DNA of 64,000 nt, from contig NZ_LOHE01000068.1 of the NCBI RefSeq assembly GCF_001559865.1, positions 1 to 64,000 of the forward strand. Reading direction: 5' to 3'. Every line of letters begins with the position of its first letter. The first letter of the stretch is position 1. Positions 34,230 to 42,947 of the stretch are shown here, in pieces. Both the position numbers and the translations under genes were made by a program. Source of the DNA: Abyssisolibacter fermentans (lineage in GTDB: Bacteria > Bacillota > Clostridia > Tissierellales > MCWD3). Below the pieces are notes generated by a model. That model searched no databases and was not told where the DNA came from. It was given only the letters and a program-made list of their open reading frames with translations.

Positions 34230-35150
34230 ATGAAAAATAATAAGGCATTGGCTACATTGGGTATAATATCTGTAGTATTAATGTGGGGAGTTTCTTTTTT
34301 ATGTATTAAAGTTTCTGTAGTAGTTGTCCAACCAATGACATTAGGATTTATTAGATTTTTTATAGCATCCATATTATTAGCATTAATTGTAAAAATAAAA
34401 TGTCCGAATGAAAAGTTAGAAAAAAAAGATGTTAAATACATGATGGCAGCTGGATTTATAGGAGTTACTTTATACTTTTATTTTGAAAATAATGGTGTTA
34501 AACTCCTGCCTGCTTCATCAGCGTCATTAATCATTGCATTGATACCAATTTTTACTTTAATATTTGATACTATATTTTTTAAAACAAGAATTACTTTAGT
34601 ACATGGAATTAGTGTTATTGTTTCTTTAATTGGAGTATATTTATTAGTTGATATAAGTTTTAAAGATTTATTTGTCAGTAAAAGCGGTAAAGGATATCTT
34701 ATGATGTTTGGTGCTATATTTTCATGGGTTGTTTATTGTATAACAACCAAACCAGTGTTTGATAAATATTCTCAAACCTTTATAGTGTATTACCAATCGT
34801 TATTTGGAACAATTCTGTTTTTTCCATTTGCACTTTTTGAAAAAAATCTTTGGTCACAGATTAACATGAACATTGTATTGAATATTTTATATCTTAGTAT
34901 ATTTTGTTCAGCTATAGGTTTTGTAGTTTATGTTTATTCAATGAAACACTTAGGTGTTTTTACAACATCTTTATATTTGAATATAATGCCTGTTGTAACC
35001 TGTGTTTCAAGTTATATAATCTTAAAAGAAGCTATTTATAAAAATCAAATAATAGGTGGAATTTTTATAATAGTATCTGTTTATTTAAGTAGTTGGCAAG
35101 AATATAGATTAAATAAAAAAATATTGAATAAAGAACAAAATATTAGCTAA
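34230..35150 (+). CDS. EamA/DMT family transporter
   Basis: A 306-residue integral membrane protein with about ten helices in two repeated EamA domains, each of five spans (about 1-140 and 150-295). Start behind TAGGAGAG. The drug/metabolite transporter superfamily exports small metabolites or amino acids; the substrate is not predictable. It follows cobB by 15 nt. Confidence 0.94.
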   Translation: MKNNKALATLGIISVVLMWGVSFLCIKVSVVVVQPMTLGFIRFFIASILLALIVKIKCPNEKLEKKDVKYMMAAGFIGVTLYFYFENNGVKLLPASSASLIIALIPIFTLIFDTIFFKTRITLVHGISVIVSLIGVYLLVDISFKDLFVSKSGKGYLMMFGAIFSWVVYCITTKPVFDKYSQTFIVYYQSLFGTILFFPFALFEKNLWSQINMNIVLNILYLSIFCSAIGFVVYVYSMKHLGVFTTSLYLNIMPVVTCVSSYIILKEAIYKNQIIGGIFIIVSVYLSSWQEYRLNKKILNKEQNIS

Positions 35151-35294
35151 TAGATCAATTATATTTGTAATAATTTAGTTATATTACGCAAGCTTATTAT
35201 AAAAGATTTGTTGAATTTTAACGAATCATTATATAAAATATAATAAGTAGGTAAATATACAAGACACAAGATATCTCTAACTATATAGGACGGG

Positions 35295-35390
35295 GATTAG
35301 ATTTTTAACAGGCGGTGTGTGCATATCTTGTGCCTTGTTGAAACGGTGTGTTGCAATTACTACGTAATTGCTTCTGTTGTTATAACAAGG
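35295..35390 (+). repeat. tandem module 1
   Basis: Starts GATTAGATTTTTAACAGGCG. Matches module 2 closely, with small indels before the shared 50-nt core. It can close with an 8-bp helix to a downstream AACAAGGC. Confidence 0.7.
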
Positions 35391-35426
35391 CGAAAGATGT
35401 TCCTCATCTCTAAGGTGACGAGTACC

Positions 35427-35518
35427 GATTAGATTTAATAGGCGGTTTGTATTATCTTGTGCCTTGTTGAAACGGTGTGTTGCAATTACTACGTAATTGC
35501 TTCCAATGTTATAACAAA
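35427..35518 (+). repeat. tandem module 2
   Basis: Starts GATTAGATTTAATAGGCGG and carries the same 50-nt core. The closing 3' arm has changed to AACAAAAT, so the outer helix is weaker than in module 1. It ends next to the TTG start of the downstream gene. Confidence 0.7.
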
Positions 35519-35539
35519 ATTTAAATGAGGTGTTTTAAG

Positions 35540-37039
35540 TTGAATGATCTTCTAGGTGTAGTATTATCTATTACATTTGTTTTTGTAATATTAATAGTTT
35601 CAGAGGTTTTAAAGAAAACATGTAAATGGAGTAATGAATCAACAAGAAAATTTGTGCATATTGGAGTAGCTCACTGGTGGGTAGTTGCAATGTATTCTAT
35701 AGAAAGTATATATTATGCAATTATACCTCCTATAATTTTTGTAATTTTAAATTATGTATCATATAAGAAACAGTTAATTAAAAGCATGGAAAGAAATGGA
35801 AACAAAGCTGATTTGGGAACTGTTTATTTTCCAATATCTTTGGTAATTTTAATTGCTTTGTTTTGGAAAAACGGTTTGCTTGGTAGCGATTATAGATATA
35901 TAGGTGCTATTGGTATTTTAGTAATGGGTTATGGAGATGGATTTGCAGCTATTGTTGGAAAGAAATTTGGAAATATTAAGTATTTTATATTTGGAAATGA
36001 AAAGAGTATTGAAGGTTCTTTTACAGTTTTTATTTTATCTTTTATAGTATCAGCCTTAATATTATTTAATTATAAAGGGATAGATATAATACATATAGCG
36101 ATTATTGTCGCATTTTTAGCAACAATTATTGAAGCAATTACTCCTTGGGGCTTAGACAATTTAACAGTACCAATTTCTTCTTCATTAATTGTATATTATT
36201 TATTAAATATTCAAAGTGTGCATATAGAGTTATTTACAAGTCTTTCTTTAGGTTTTTTAATAAGTTCAAGCGTAGCATTTCCTGCATATTATAAAAAATC
36301 ACTCAAATTAAGTGGATGTATTGGGGCAATAATATTAGGAACTATTATTTTTATGACTTCAGGAGTATTAGGAATAGTGATAATGCTGTCTTTCTTTATA
36401 TCATCTAGCTTGTTAAGTCATTTTAAGAAAAATAGAAAACAAGAATGTGCTAAATTATTTGATAAGACAGGAAATAGAGATATTTTACAAGTTTTTGCCA
36501 ATGGTGGAGTTGGGTTAATATATTCAATTATTTATCATTTTTCACATAATATTATACATCTAATATGTATATGTATTGCTTTTGCAGCATCAAATGCTGA
36601 TACATGGGCTACAGAGCTTGGAGTACTCAATAAAACCAAACCATTTTCTTTAAGGACATTCAAGAGAGTAAATAAAGGAACATCAGGAGCAATCAGTTTA
36701 TTAGGAACTTTCTCTAGCTTTATAGGGTCTGTTTTTATAGCTTTAGTTTCTATATTTTTAATAATTTATATGAATGTTGATATTGGTAATTTAAGTATTC
36801 TTAAAATATTTATTTTAATTTCTTTAGGTGGATTTTTTGGTGGGCTTATAGACTCATTTTTAGGAGCTACTGTACAGGGTGTATATTATAGTGAAGAAGA
36901 AGATAAAGAAACAGAAAAGAAAATATTTAATGGGAAAAAAACTACGCTAATCAGGGGATTTGAGATGTTTAATAATGATTTAGTTAATTTTTTAAGCATA
37001 GGTTTGTCAAGTATTTTGATATTATCTATAGTGGGATAA
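35540..37039 (+). CDS. prenol/dolichol kinase-like domain fused to DUF92 membrane protein
   Basis: About 499 residues, almost all membrane helices. Residues 1-215 resemble the phytol/dolichol kinase (SEC59-type) and CDP-diacylglycerol synthase-like family: KFVHIGVAHWW, VMGYGDGFAAIVGKKFGN and EGSFTVF motifs. Residues 230-495 match DUF92: ASNADTWATELGVLNKTKPF, GTSGAISLLGTFSS and GLIDSFLGATVQG. DUF92 proteins are linked to phytyl-phosphate kinase activity in some organisms, so a two-step prenyl phosphate activation is plausible. Start at TTG 35540 behind GAGGTG; ATG 35525 lies inside that site. It follows the tandem structured element. Confidence 0.9.
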   Translation: MNDLLGVVLSITFVFVILIVSEVLKKTCKWSNESTRKFVHIGVAHWWVVAMYSIESIYYAIIPPIIFVILNYVSYKKQLIKSMERNGNKADLGTVYFPISLVILIALFWKNGLLGSDYRYIGAIGILVMGYGDGFAAIVGKKFGNIKYFIFGNEKSIEGSFTVFILSFIVSALILFNYKGIDIIHIAIIVAFLATIIEAITPWGLDNLTVPISSSLIVYYLLNIQSVHIELFTSLSLGFLISSSVAFPAYYKKSLKLSGCIGAIILGTIIFMTSGVLGIVIMLSFFISSSLLSHFKKNRKQECAKLFDKTGNRDILQVFANGGVGLIYSIIYHFSHNIIHLICICIAFAASNADTWATELGVLNKTKPFSLRTFKRVNKGTSGAISLLGTFSSFIGSVFIALVSIFLIIYMNVDIGNLSILKIFILISLGGFFGGLIDSFLGATVQGVYYSEEEDKETEKKIFNGKKTTLIRGFEMFNNDLVNFLSIGLSSILILSIVG

Positions 37040-37064
37040 TAATCCTGAGAAGAAAAAAATCTTA

Positions 37065-37206
37065 TTGAAAATATATCGAAATTTGATACAATAAGTATAA
37101 TGATGAAAATAATTGTAGAATATTATGTTTGGAAAAGATTATAAAGCTAATGTGAATAATAATAGTAAAATATAAACAGCTAATAAATAACAATGAGCTG
37201 TTTTAT
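37065..37206 (+). ncRNA. candidate small transcript (promoter plus terminator)
   Basis: TTGAAA (37065-37070), a 16-nt spacer and TACAAT (37087-37092) would start RNA near 37099. It would end at the stem-loop AAACAGCT/AGCTGTTT with T-rich tail at 37174-37206. No open frame with a ribosome binding site lies between. It may instead be only the terminator of the DUF92 gene. Confidence 0.3.
37174..37206 (+). terminator. intrinsic terminator
   Basis: AAACAGCT (37174-37181) pairs with AGCTGTTT (37196-37203), followed by TATTTTA. Confidence 0.65.
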
Positions 37207-37209
37207 TTT

Positions 37210-37237
37210 AACCCAAATTATAAAAATAATTTGGGTT
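37210..37237. terminator. bidirectional stem-loop 3' of sspH
   Basis: AACCCAAATT pairs with AATTTGGGTT. On the minus strand it follows the sspH stop by 17 nt and is followed by an A/T-rich run, fitting a terminator of sspH. Confidence 0.65.
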
Positions 37238-37254
37238 GGAAGTTAAAAATATTA

Positions 37255-37431
37255 TTAGTTTTCTTTTAATTTTGTTACAGATACATTAAATGCATCATTA
37301 GTATCTAAATAATTTACATTAGCTGTATTATTTTTATTGTCTAATCTTTTTATCCAGACTGGTTTATTGTTATAGGTTACTTCTATGTTTTTTGGAGAAT
37401 CGATTATTTCTCTTAATCGTTGTATTTCCAT
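37255..37431 (-). CDS. sspH: small acid-soluble spore protein H
   Basis: A 58-residue minus-strand gene starting at ATG 37431 behind AAGGAGG. The start MEIQRLREIIDSPKNIEVTY, then NNKPVWIKRLD, matches the SspH family pattern (MDxxRAKEIxxSPxxIxVTYNGxPVxI-type, length about 59). SspH proteins are made in the forespore and bind or protect spore contents as minor SASPs. It was found by reading the minus strand and is too short for most gene-length cut-offs. Expected to be under forespore sigma-G, but no clear promoter was seen. Confidence 0.87.
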   Translation of the reverse strand: MEIQRLREIIDSPKNIEVTYNNKPVWIKRLDNKNNTANVNYLDTNDAFNVSVTKLKEN

Positions 37432-37597
37432 ATTATTTTCCTCCTTCTACATTTGACTTATATATTATATTATTCACATTTTTTATCATTTTATAATACT
37501 TAGGAAATTACGAACTATAAAATCATGGATAAAATGAGATGATTTATAATGACAAGTATAAAAAGATATGATTATTCAATAGGAGGTATAATAGAAT

Positions 37598-39928
37598 ATG
37601 CTTAAAATTACTGTGAATTTGATTAAAAAATTGTTTTTTATATTTGTTGTCTTTAATATACTATTTGTTAGTAAGAGTTTTGTTTTTGCTATAGATGAAA
37701 AGAAGAATATTTTAATAATAAATTCATGTAGTACAAATTGCGATTATAAGATGAATAATATCATTAATTATATGCAGTCGGATTTATGTAATGATAAATA
37801 CAACATACTTATTGAAAATATGAGCTTAAAAAAAATAGATAAGGAAAAATATTGCAAAATATTTCAAGAAATATATAAGAATCATGATATAAAATTCGTA
37901 GTAACTAATGATAATGAGTCTTTTGATTTTTTTAATAAATATGAAAAAGAATTTTTTAAAGATGCGCATTGTATAGCACTAAAGAATGATTTCAGTGATA
38001 CATCTAATCAGTTTACAAGTGATAAAACAACATATGTTATAAGTAAATATACTATAAATAGTTTATTAGGAATTATAAATAGATTGCATCCATATAAAGA
38101 TACTATTGTTATAATAGTAGATGACAATATGAACAGTTTAATATATAAAGAATTCATGAAGAAAATACATACAAACAATACTAATAAGAAATTTGTAATA
38201 TTAAACAATACTAATATTAATACAATAAAAAAGACTATAGAATCATTAAATGAAAATTGTGTTTTATTATATTGTGGCGCAATAAAGAAAAATGAAAAAG
38301 AATATAATAGATTGAGTAAAGGCTTAGATATGCTAAATCAATTTATAGATATTCCAACTTACTCTATATTTCCAAGATTTATAGGTAATGGAGTAGTGGG
38401 GGGAGAAAGATCCTCTTTTGAGGATGAGGCAAAATCAGTTTGTGATATTATTGATAAAGTATCTATAGGTGAGGATATTCCAAACATTATATATAGTAAA
38501 ATGGATAAAGTTTTTGATTATACAATGTTGGAAAAATATGAAATTAGTACATATATTCTTCCACAAGGCAGTGTTATAATTAACGATGAACCTAGATTTT
38601 ATACAATACACAAGACATCTGTATTTTGTTTTTTTATATTTATAATAATAGTATTGACTATAATAATTATGATTTTGTTAGAAAGTATTCAAAAACAAAA
38701 AATATCAGATGAAGCTTTGAAAAATAGCGAAGAATTGAATAGAAAAATAGTAAATCTATTACCTGATGGTGTATTAATATATGACAGAAAAAAAATATTG
38801 TATTCAAATAAATCAGGCTTGAAGTTATTAGGAGCAAAGAGTATGGATCAATTGGCTCAGTATGATATGAGAAAGTTTTTTGATATAGATGACGAAGGAT
38901 TTATTTCTAGTAATTTAAAGGAATATTTATCTAATGAGCATATTATCAGTTATATGTTAGAGCATAAGTTGATTAGATTAGATGGTGAGGAAATACATGT
39001 TGAATCTAATATATTAAAGTTTGACATGAATAATGAAAAGACAGTTTTAGTTTTTTTTAGAGATGTAACTGAGCTGAAAAAAGCTGAAAGTTTAAAGAAA
39101 AGAATTGAATTTGAAGAAAAGCTTAGAAAGGAAGCTATTGAATATGATAAGCTTAAAACTGAGTTTTTTGCAAATATATCACATGAGCTTAGAACACCAC
39201 TTAATTTAATATTTAGCAGTATACAATTAATAGATGTTATAAATAAAGAAAACGAAAAATTGATAAAGCCAATCCAAATAGTAAAACAGAATTGTTTTAG
39301 ACTATTAAAGCTGGTTAATAATTTAATAGATATTACAAAAATGGATAGTGGGTATTATGAGGCAGAATTACAGAATATTGATATAGTTAATACTATTGAA
39401 GACATAGTTTTATCGGTGGCTGATTATGTAAAAAGCAAAAATATTAGTTTGATATTTGATACTGATATAGAAGAAAGAGTAATAGCTTGTGATCCTAATA
39501 TAATAGAACGTGTAATGTTAAACTTATTATCTAATGCAATTAAATTTACTGATTTAGGTGGAGATATTAGTGTTAATTTGTATAATAAAAATGATAAAAT
39601 TATTGTTTCTGTTAAAGATACAGGGATAGGTATACCTAATGATAAAATAAATAAGATATTTAAAAGATTTAGACAAGTTGATAAAACGTTTACTAGAAAT
39701 CATGAGGGAAGTGGAATAGGATTATCATTAGTAAAATCTTTAATTGAAATGCAAGGAGGGAATATAAAAGTAGATAGTGTGTTTGGAGAGGGTAGCTGTT
39801 TTACATTTGAATTACCTGTTAGTATTATTAAAAATAAAGGTATTAATAGAGATGATGATAGGACTAATAGATATATTGAAAAAATGCAAATAGAATTTTC
39901 AGATATATATAAAGATGATTTGTATTAA
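37598..39928 (+). CDS. membrane sensor histidine kinase with periplasmic-binding-like input domain
   Basis: A 776-residue hybrid receptor. A signal anchor (about 8-30) is followed by an extracytoplasmic domain (about 36-335) of the ABC substrate-binding type, a membrane helix (about 343-365), a PAS domain (about 385-495), HisKA with FFANISHELRTPLN (phospho-acceptor His529) and a HATPase domain with DTGIGIPNDK and GSGIGLSLVKSLIEMQGG. It should autophosphorylate in response to an external ligand. No response regulator gene is adjacent, so it is an orphan; sporulation-type kinases are often orphans, but no link is shown. Start behind TAGGAGGT. Confidence 0.94.
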   Translation: MLKITVNLIKKLFFIFVVFNILFVSKSFVFAIDEKKNILIINSCSTNCDYKMNNIINYMQSDLCNDKYNILIENMSLKKIDKEKYCKIFQEIYKNHDIKFVVTNDNESFDFFNKYEKEFFKDAHCIALKNDFSDTSNQFTSDKTTYVISKYTINSLLGIINRLHPYKDTIVIIVDDNMNSLIYKEFMKKIHTNNTNKKFVILNNTNINTIKKTIESLNENCVLLYCGAIKKNEKEYNRLSKGLDMLNQFIDIPTYSIFPRFIGNGVVGGERSSFEDEAKSVCDIIDKVSIGEDIPNIIYSKMDKVFDYTMLEKYEISTYILPQGSVIINDEPRFYTIHKTSVFCFFIFIIIVLTIIIMILLESIQKQKISDEALKNSEELNRKIVNLLPDGVLIYDRKKILYSNKSGLKLLGAKSMDQLAQYDMRKFFDIDDEGFISSNLKEYLSNEHIISYMLEHKLIRLDGEEIHVESNILKFDMNNEKTVLVFFRDVTELKKAESLKKRIEFEEKLRKEAIEYDKLKTEFFANISHELRTPLNLIFSSIQLIDVINKENEKLIKPIQIVKQNCFRLLKLVNNLIDITKMDSGYYEAELQNIDIVNTIEDIVLSVADYVKSKNISLIFDTDIEERVIACDPNIIERVMLNLLSNAIKFTDLGGDISVNLYNKNDKIIVSVKDTGIGIPNDKINKIFKRFRQVDKTFTRNHEGSGIGLSLVKSLIEMQGGNIKVDSVFGEGSCFTFELPVSIIKNKGINRDDDRTNRYIEKMQIEFSDIYKDDLY

Positions 39929-39983
39929 GCCATTTCTTTTTTATTACTGAGATATTAATTAATATAAAGTGTTGTAGATAGTG

Positions 39984-40010
39984 AAGCTTACATTTGGTAG
40001 GCTTTATTTT
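39984..40010 (+). terminator. intrinsic terminator
   Basis: AAGCTTAC pairs with GTAGGCTT (one G-U pair), followed by TATTTTT. It follows the histidine kinase gene. Confidence 0.65.
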
Positions 40011-40177
40011 TATGAATTAATTATCAAACTAAATCAACAACTTTTATACAAGTAACTCATAAATCAAAATATGGTTTAATAATATGTAAATAGGATATTG
40101 AAATAAATAGGTAGTTGCAAAATACAAATTTAAAAAATGTGGATAACTTTAATGTTTTAGCTCATAAGTTTTTGGTG

Positions 40178-40300
40178 AGGGGACCCATCTCATAATCTTT
40201 GACGGTTCCGACAAGAGCCCATTTCTTATGATTTAAGTTAGAGCGATGGAGAAACGAACTCTTGAAGTCACGCTTTCAAAGAAACATGAGATGGTTCCCT
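40178..40300. other. 123-nt fold-back element
   Basis: AGGGGACCCATCTCAT (40178-40193) pairs with ATGAGATGGTTCCCT (40286-40300). Inside this, TCTTTGA (40196-40202) pairs with TCAAAGA (40276-40282), CAAGAG (40212-40217) with CTCTTG (40259-40264), and CCAT with ATGG. Nearly the whole element therefore folds as one long irregular hairpin. It is richer in G+C than the flanks and lacks a T-run. It could be a structured RNA or a MITE-like element. No family recognised. Confidence 0.5.
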
Positions 40301-40439
40301 AGTAACTATATTGGTTTTTGTTACAACTGTTTTATGGGAGAAACTGAATTACTTCATAGCATGTAAACATTGAATTTATGCATAGTGTAGAGTTTTGCAA
40401 TTAACTATATTGAAATAAATCCAAGGGGGATTAATTAAT

Positions 40440-41489
40440 ATGCGTAATAATATAGTTAGGATAGCTATAATAATTATACTAATTTTCATATTATTGATAA
40501 CCTATTTTTCATATTATGATTATAAGCCTAATATTGTAGAAAAATCAAAAATAATAAAAGATCAAAGTATTAATAAAGAACTTGATAAGACAGTAATAAA
40601 TTTATTAATATGGAATATAGGCTTTGGTGCATTAGGAAGTGAAGTGGATTATTTTACTGCTGGAGGTAAAATGTCTGTGGCTAATAGTAAAGAATATGTT
40701 AAAAAGAACTTAGACGGGATAGTCAATCTGATGAAAGCAAAACGTATAGATTTTTATTTACTACAAGAGGTTGATATTCTTTCAAAGAGATCATGTTATA
40801 TTGATGAATATAAATTTTTGATGGATGTTTTTAAAAAGAGCAATAGTGTTTTTGCATCAAATTATGTTGTTAAATATATTCCATATCCTTTTTTTAATAC
40901 GCTAGGAAAGGTTACATCAGGACTTGCAACTTTAAGCAAATACAATATTGATTGTGCATATAGATATACTTTACCAGGGAATTATATATGGCCAGTAAGA
41001 ACAGTGATGCCAGATAGGTGTATTTTAGTTACTGAGTGTAATATCAAACATACTGATAAAAAATTAGTTTTAATTAACATACACAATTCAGCATTTGATA
41101 GTAATGGGAAATTAAGGAAGCAACAAATAGGATTTATAAAAAAATATATGCTTGAAAGATATAAACAAGGGAATTATATTATAGTTGGTGGAGATTGGAA
41201 TTTTATATTTGACAAAAAACCTAGAGCACATGTATTAAAAACTGATGAATTTATACCCTATGAGTGGAAGCCAACTGATTGGAAATGGGCAGTGGACTAC
41301 AAAATACCAACTAACAGAAAATTAAGTGCACCATATAGTAAAAAGCTAACTAGAGTTAAAATAATTGACGGATATTTAGTATCTCCAAATATTGATATTG
41401 TAGAAGTAAAAGGAATAAATCATGAATTTAAATTTTCAGACCATAATCCTGTATATATGAAAGTGAAATTAAAAGAAACATCATTTTGA
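40440..41489 (+). CDS. endonuclease/exonuclease/phosphatase (EEP) family protein
   Basis: A 349-residue EEP-fold hydrolase anchored by an N-terminal helix (about 6-24). Family motifs are WNIGFG, LLQEVDI, INIHNSAFD, VGGDWNF, IDGYLVSP and FSDHNPVYM; these hold the Asn, Glu, Asp and His residues of the metal-dependent active site. Members cleave phosphodiesters in nucleic acids, inositol phosphates or sphingomyelin; an extracytoplasmic substrate is likely from the anchor. Start behind AAGGGGGA. The stop codon lies inside the terminator stem. Confidence 0.92.
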   Translation: MRNNIVRIAIIIILIFILLITYFSYYDYKPNIVEKSKIIKDQSINKELDKTVINLLIWNIGFGALGSEVDYFTAGGKMSVANSKEYVKKNLDGIVNLMKAKRIDFYLLQEVDILSKRSCYIDEYKFLMDVFKKSNSVFASNYVVKYIPYPFFNTLGKVTSGLATLSKYNIDCAYRYTLPGNYIWPVRTVMPDRCILVTECNIKHTDKKLVLINIHNSAFDSNGKLRKQQIGFIKKYMLERYKQGNYIIVGGDWNFIFDKKPRAHVLKTDEFIPYEWKPTDWKWAVDYKIPTNRKLSAPYSKKLTRVKIIDGYLVSPNIDIVEVKGINHEFKFSDHNPVYMKVKLKETSF

Positions 41490-41522
41490 AACACCCCTAA
41501 AGAGACTGTTTCAAAATGATGT
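41478..41522. terminator. bidirectional terminator between convergent genes
   Basis: ACATCATTTTGAAACA (41478-41493) pairs perfectly with TGTTTCAAAATGATGT (41507-41522). It overlaps the last codons of the EEP gene and lies 6 nt from the end of asnA. Confidence 0.7.
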
Positions 41523-41528
41523 CTATAA

Positions 41529-42542
41529 TTATAGTAAAACAATATTATTTTTTAAGCAATCTTCAATCATTTCTTTAGGCCATATAGAAGCTTGTACTTC
41601 GCCAATATGAGCTTTTCTTAAAAAGAACATACATATTCGTGACTGTCCTATACCTCCACCAACAGTGAAAGGAAGTTCTTCATTCATTATCATATGGTGG
41701 AACTTAAACTTTAGCCTTTCTTCACAATGTTCAGCTATTAACTGTTTGCTTAGTGCATCTTTATCAACACGTATACCCATAGAAGAAAGCTCTAAACCAA
41801 TTTCTAATACAGGAAACCAAAAGATAATATCTCCATTTAAATCCCAATCATCATAATCAGGTGATCTACCATCATGTTTCTTTCCAGATTTCAATTTACC
41901 ACCTATTTGCATAATAAAAACTGCACCTTTTTCTTTAGCTATAGCATTTTCTCTTTGTTTGGGAGTTAAATCAGGATACATGTCTTCCAATTCCTGTGTT
42001 GAAATAAAGAATATTTCTTCTGGAAGAATACAGCCTAGTTGAGGATATAAGCCAGAGATATATTTTTCTACATCCTTAAAAACATCATATATGGTATTAA
42101 CAATACTTTTAAGTTTATCAGTAGTTCTATCTTCTTTTTTTATTACTTTTTCCCAGTCCCATTGGTCAACGTATATAGAATGTATATTATCCAAATCTTC
42201 TTCAGCTCTTATAGCATTCATATCTGTATATAAGCCTTCTTCAGTTGTAAAATTATATCTGTATAAAGCCATACGCTTCCATTTAGCTAAAGAATGTACA
42301 ATTTCAGCTTTAATGTCATTACAACCCTTAACATTAAAAGATACTGCTTGTTCTGTTCCATTTAATGCATCATTTAACCCAGTAGACTGTCTTACAAATA
42401 ATGGTGCAGACACTCTTGTTAAATTCAATTTTTTACTAAGTTCTGCTTGAAAGTGATCTTTTAATTTTTTAATTGCAACTTCTGTTTCTCTTAAGTCTAA
42501 TGTCTGTTTATAATCTTTTGGTAATATTAAACTTTTATCCAT
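41529..42542 (-). CDS. asnA: aspartate-ammonia ligase (asparagine synthetase A)
   Basis: A 337-residue AsnA enzyme that makes asparagine from aspartate, ammonia and ATP in the cytoplasm. It is a class II aminoacyl-tRNA synthetase-like fold. Typical segments are the start LPKDYKQTLDLRETEVAIKK, APLFV with SGLNDALNG, VQSLAKWKR-like VHSLAKWKR, RYNF, and the late GGGIGQSRICMFFLRKAHIGEVQ. Length is standard. Start ATG 42542 behind AGGAGGT. Expression should be controlled by the T-box leader upstream, which carries an asparagine specifier. Confidence 0.97.
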   Translation of the reverse strand: MDKSLILPKDYKQTLDLRETEVAIKKLKDHFQAELSKKLNLTRVSAPLFVRQSTGLNDALNGTEQAVSFNVKGCNDIKAEIVHSLAKWKRMALYRYNFTTEEGLYTDMNAIRAEEDLDNIHSIYVDQWDWEKVIKKEDRTTDKLKSIVNTIYDVFKDVEKYISGLYPQLGCILPEEIFFISTQELEDMYPDLTPKQRENAIAKEKGAVFIMQIGGKLKSGKKHDGRSPDYDDWDLNGDIIFWFPVLEIGLELSSMGIRVDKDALSKQLIAEHCEERLKFKFHHMIMNEELPFTVGGGIGQSRICMFFLRKAHIGEVQASIWPKEMIEDCLKNNIVLL

Positions 42543-42613
42543 TGTAAAACCTCCTATGTTTATAAAGTTATGAACTAAAATCTACTATTCTTTTTCGAGG
42601 TTGATTTTTAGGT

Positions 42614-42899
42614 AAAATAAAAAAGCCTTTCATTCCTAATATATAGGGACGAAAGACTTGACTCACGCGGTACCACCCTTGTTGTATAAAACCACTCAAC
42701 CAATACAGAATAAATCGATATTGTCCAATTTGTAACGGATTGGTCCCGGCTAAGTCTACTCTCTGATCTATATCAGATTTCGGTTAGCAGCTCTGAGATG
42801 TTTTTCAATTTAGGTTTAGTATCGAACTTTCACCAACGTCGACTCGCTAAAACTAACATTCTAAATCTACTCTTCTCTTCATTGCTTTTACACTTTAAT
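42614..42899 (-). promoter_or_regulatory. T-box leader of asnA (Asn specifier)
   Basis: Read on the minus strand. The T-box sequence AGGGTGGTACCGCG lies at 42666-42679, and a terminator hairpin with a T-run at 42614-42660. Stem I includes AGCGAGTC, GTTGGTG and the specifier segment GAAAAACATC. The AAC triplet at 42800-42802 fits an asparagine specifier. Uncharged tRNA-Asn would stabilise the antiterminator and allow asnA expression. Family identification is firm; the specifier is read from position and context. Confidence 0.94.
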
Positions 42900-42905
42900 A
42901 TAGTA

Positions 42906-42934
42906 AGTATACAATTAATAATTATATATGTCAA
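42906..42934 (-). promoter_or_regulatory. sigma-A promoter of the asnA T-box
   Basis: On the minus strand: TTGACA (42934-42929), a 17-nt spacer and TATACT (42911-42906), near consensus. RNA would start near 42899. Confidence 0.8.
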
Positions 42935-42947
42935 TAAAAAAATGATA

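Larger units (their letters stand above)
35259..35518 (+). ncRNA. candidate structured leader RNA with tandem modules
   Basis: Two modules (35295-35390 and 35427-35518) share an identical 50-nt core (35324-35373 = 35453-35502). In module 1, GCCTTGTT (35332-35339) pairs with AACAAGGC (35384-35391) and encloses the hairpin GCAATTAC/GTAATTGC (353-360 with 364-371 in the 35.3 kb block). A competing helix is possible: ACAAGACACAAGATA (35259-35273) pairs, with one mismatch, to 35324-35338. Mutually exclusive helices suggest a switch. No known riboswitch consensus is recognised. The end lies about 20 nt before the next gene's start codon. Confidence 0.5.
39929..40439. other. intergenic region with terminator and fold-back element
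   Basis: Holds the terminator at 39984-40010 and the fold-back element at 40178-40300. No open frame with a ribosome binding site was found. Confidence 0.55.

Noticed and set aside
35295-35518. Direct repeats considered as a CRISPR array
   Set aside because: Only two copies, unit about 95 nt, variable flanks, and no cas genes nearby.
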